NCBI GenBank assembly: GCA_965216365.1
Contig: CBDCFT010000015.1
Location: 124,001 to 188,000, forward strand
DNA from: CBDCFT01 sp965216365
Lineage (GTDB): Bacteria; Pseudomonadota; Gammaproteobacteria; Arenicellales; CBDCFT01
DNA length: 64,000 nt
Direction: 5' to 3'
Under the pieces are notes generated by a model. The model was not told where the DNA came from. It did not search any database and saw nothing but the letters and a program-made list of their open reading frames with translations. The translations under genes and the position numbers were made by a program. This document shows, in pieces, positions 63,891 to 64,000 of this stretch. Position 1 is the stretch's first letter. Each line of letters starts with the position of its first letter.

Positions 63891-64000
63891 TTGTCGATCA
63901 ATCAGGCCTTGTCAGACGCACCGTAACACCCCATGATTTTAAGATATGAAAAATCGCTTTTTTAACGCAGGCAAAGTACGGAACGTGTAGATGGGATTTC

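Overview
The window is a chromosomal replication-origin region of a gammaproteobacterium that I cannot place below class. The evidence is the gene order: atpIBEFHAGDC, parB-parA, rsmG, mnmG, mnmE, yidC, yidD, rnpA, rpmH, oriC, dnaA, dnaN, gyrB. This is the backbone seen around oriC in Pseudomonas and relatives. Further support comes from a perfect parS palindrome between dnaN and gyrB, apaGH, MlaA, SfsA, and an engB-cytochrome c4 pair. The protein sequences look gammaproteobacterial throughout.

Layout. Positions 1-5.8 kb hold metabolic genes: metA, a CBU_0592-type membrane protein, a GST, a secreted amidohydrolase and a cysteine synthase. Positions 5.9-16.3 kb, on the minus strand, hold glmS (frameshifted), glmU and the whole F1Fo ATP synthase operon. 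Positions 16.5-20.2 kb hold a secreted golvesin-like protein, parB, parA, a PagL-like lipid A deacylase and rsmG. Positions 20.2-22.1 kb hold a 141-bp MITE-like palindrome, an exported isoaspartyl methyltransferase, a membrane-anchored protein of unknown function and a VanZ-like protein. After mnmG comes an unusual two-gene motor-like locus at 25.2-27.3 kb: a MotA/TolQ-type channel protein and a partner with one membrane helix, a very long coiled coil and a TolR-like tail. Positions 27.5-36.7 kb form the origin core. recF is absent from its usual place between dnaN and gyrB.

Positions 36.7-46.3 kb are dominated by cell-envelope functions: MlaA, an IalB-like protein, an InaA-type kinase, the YbbA/YbbP-type ABC system, TesA and a one-POTRA Omp85 barrel. 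Positions 46.3-49.9 kb hold an ABC-2 exporter whose ATPase and permease are separated by a mevalonate-pathway HMG-CoA synthase and a GFA protein. The run is headed by a laforin/SEX4-like phosphatase. Positions 50.7-55.6 kb hold an AttEFGH-like run (LolD-type ATPase, FtsX-type permease, AttH lipocalin-like protein) followed by OsmC. Positions 55.7-62.1 kb hold mixed genes: a DUF2520 dehydrogenase, Tat-exported MsrB, LOG, HicAB, a Tat-exported aldo/keto reductase and an NTT/MFS-like carrier. Positions 62.2-63.9 kb hold a probable small RNA in the Spot 42/ErsA position beside engB, then engB and cytochrome c4.

Two themes deserve attention. First, several genes are broken or mis-started by single-base changes in or next to short homopolymers: glmS twice, the ABC-2 permease, and probably the InaA kinase start and the CBU_0592 protein. 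Removing two bases from glmS restores exactly 609 codons, so consensus sequence error is the simplest reading. Second, the best candidates for new biology are the long-armed TolQR/MotAB-like pair and the predicted sRNA, which has C-rich loops and a sigmaE/AlgU-like promoter. I found no rRNA, tRNA, CRISPR array, prophage or intact insertion sequence.
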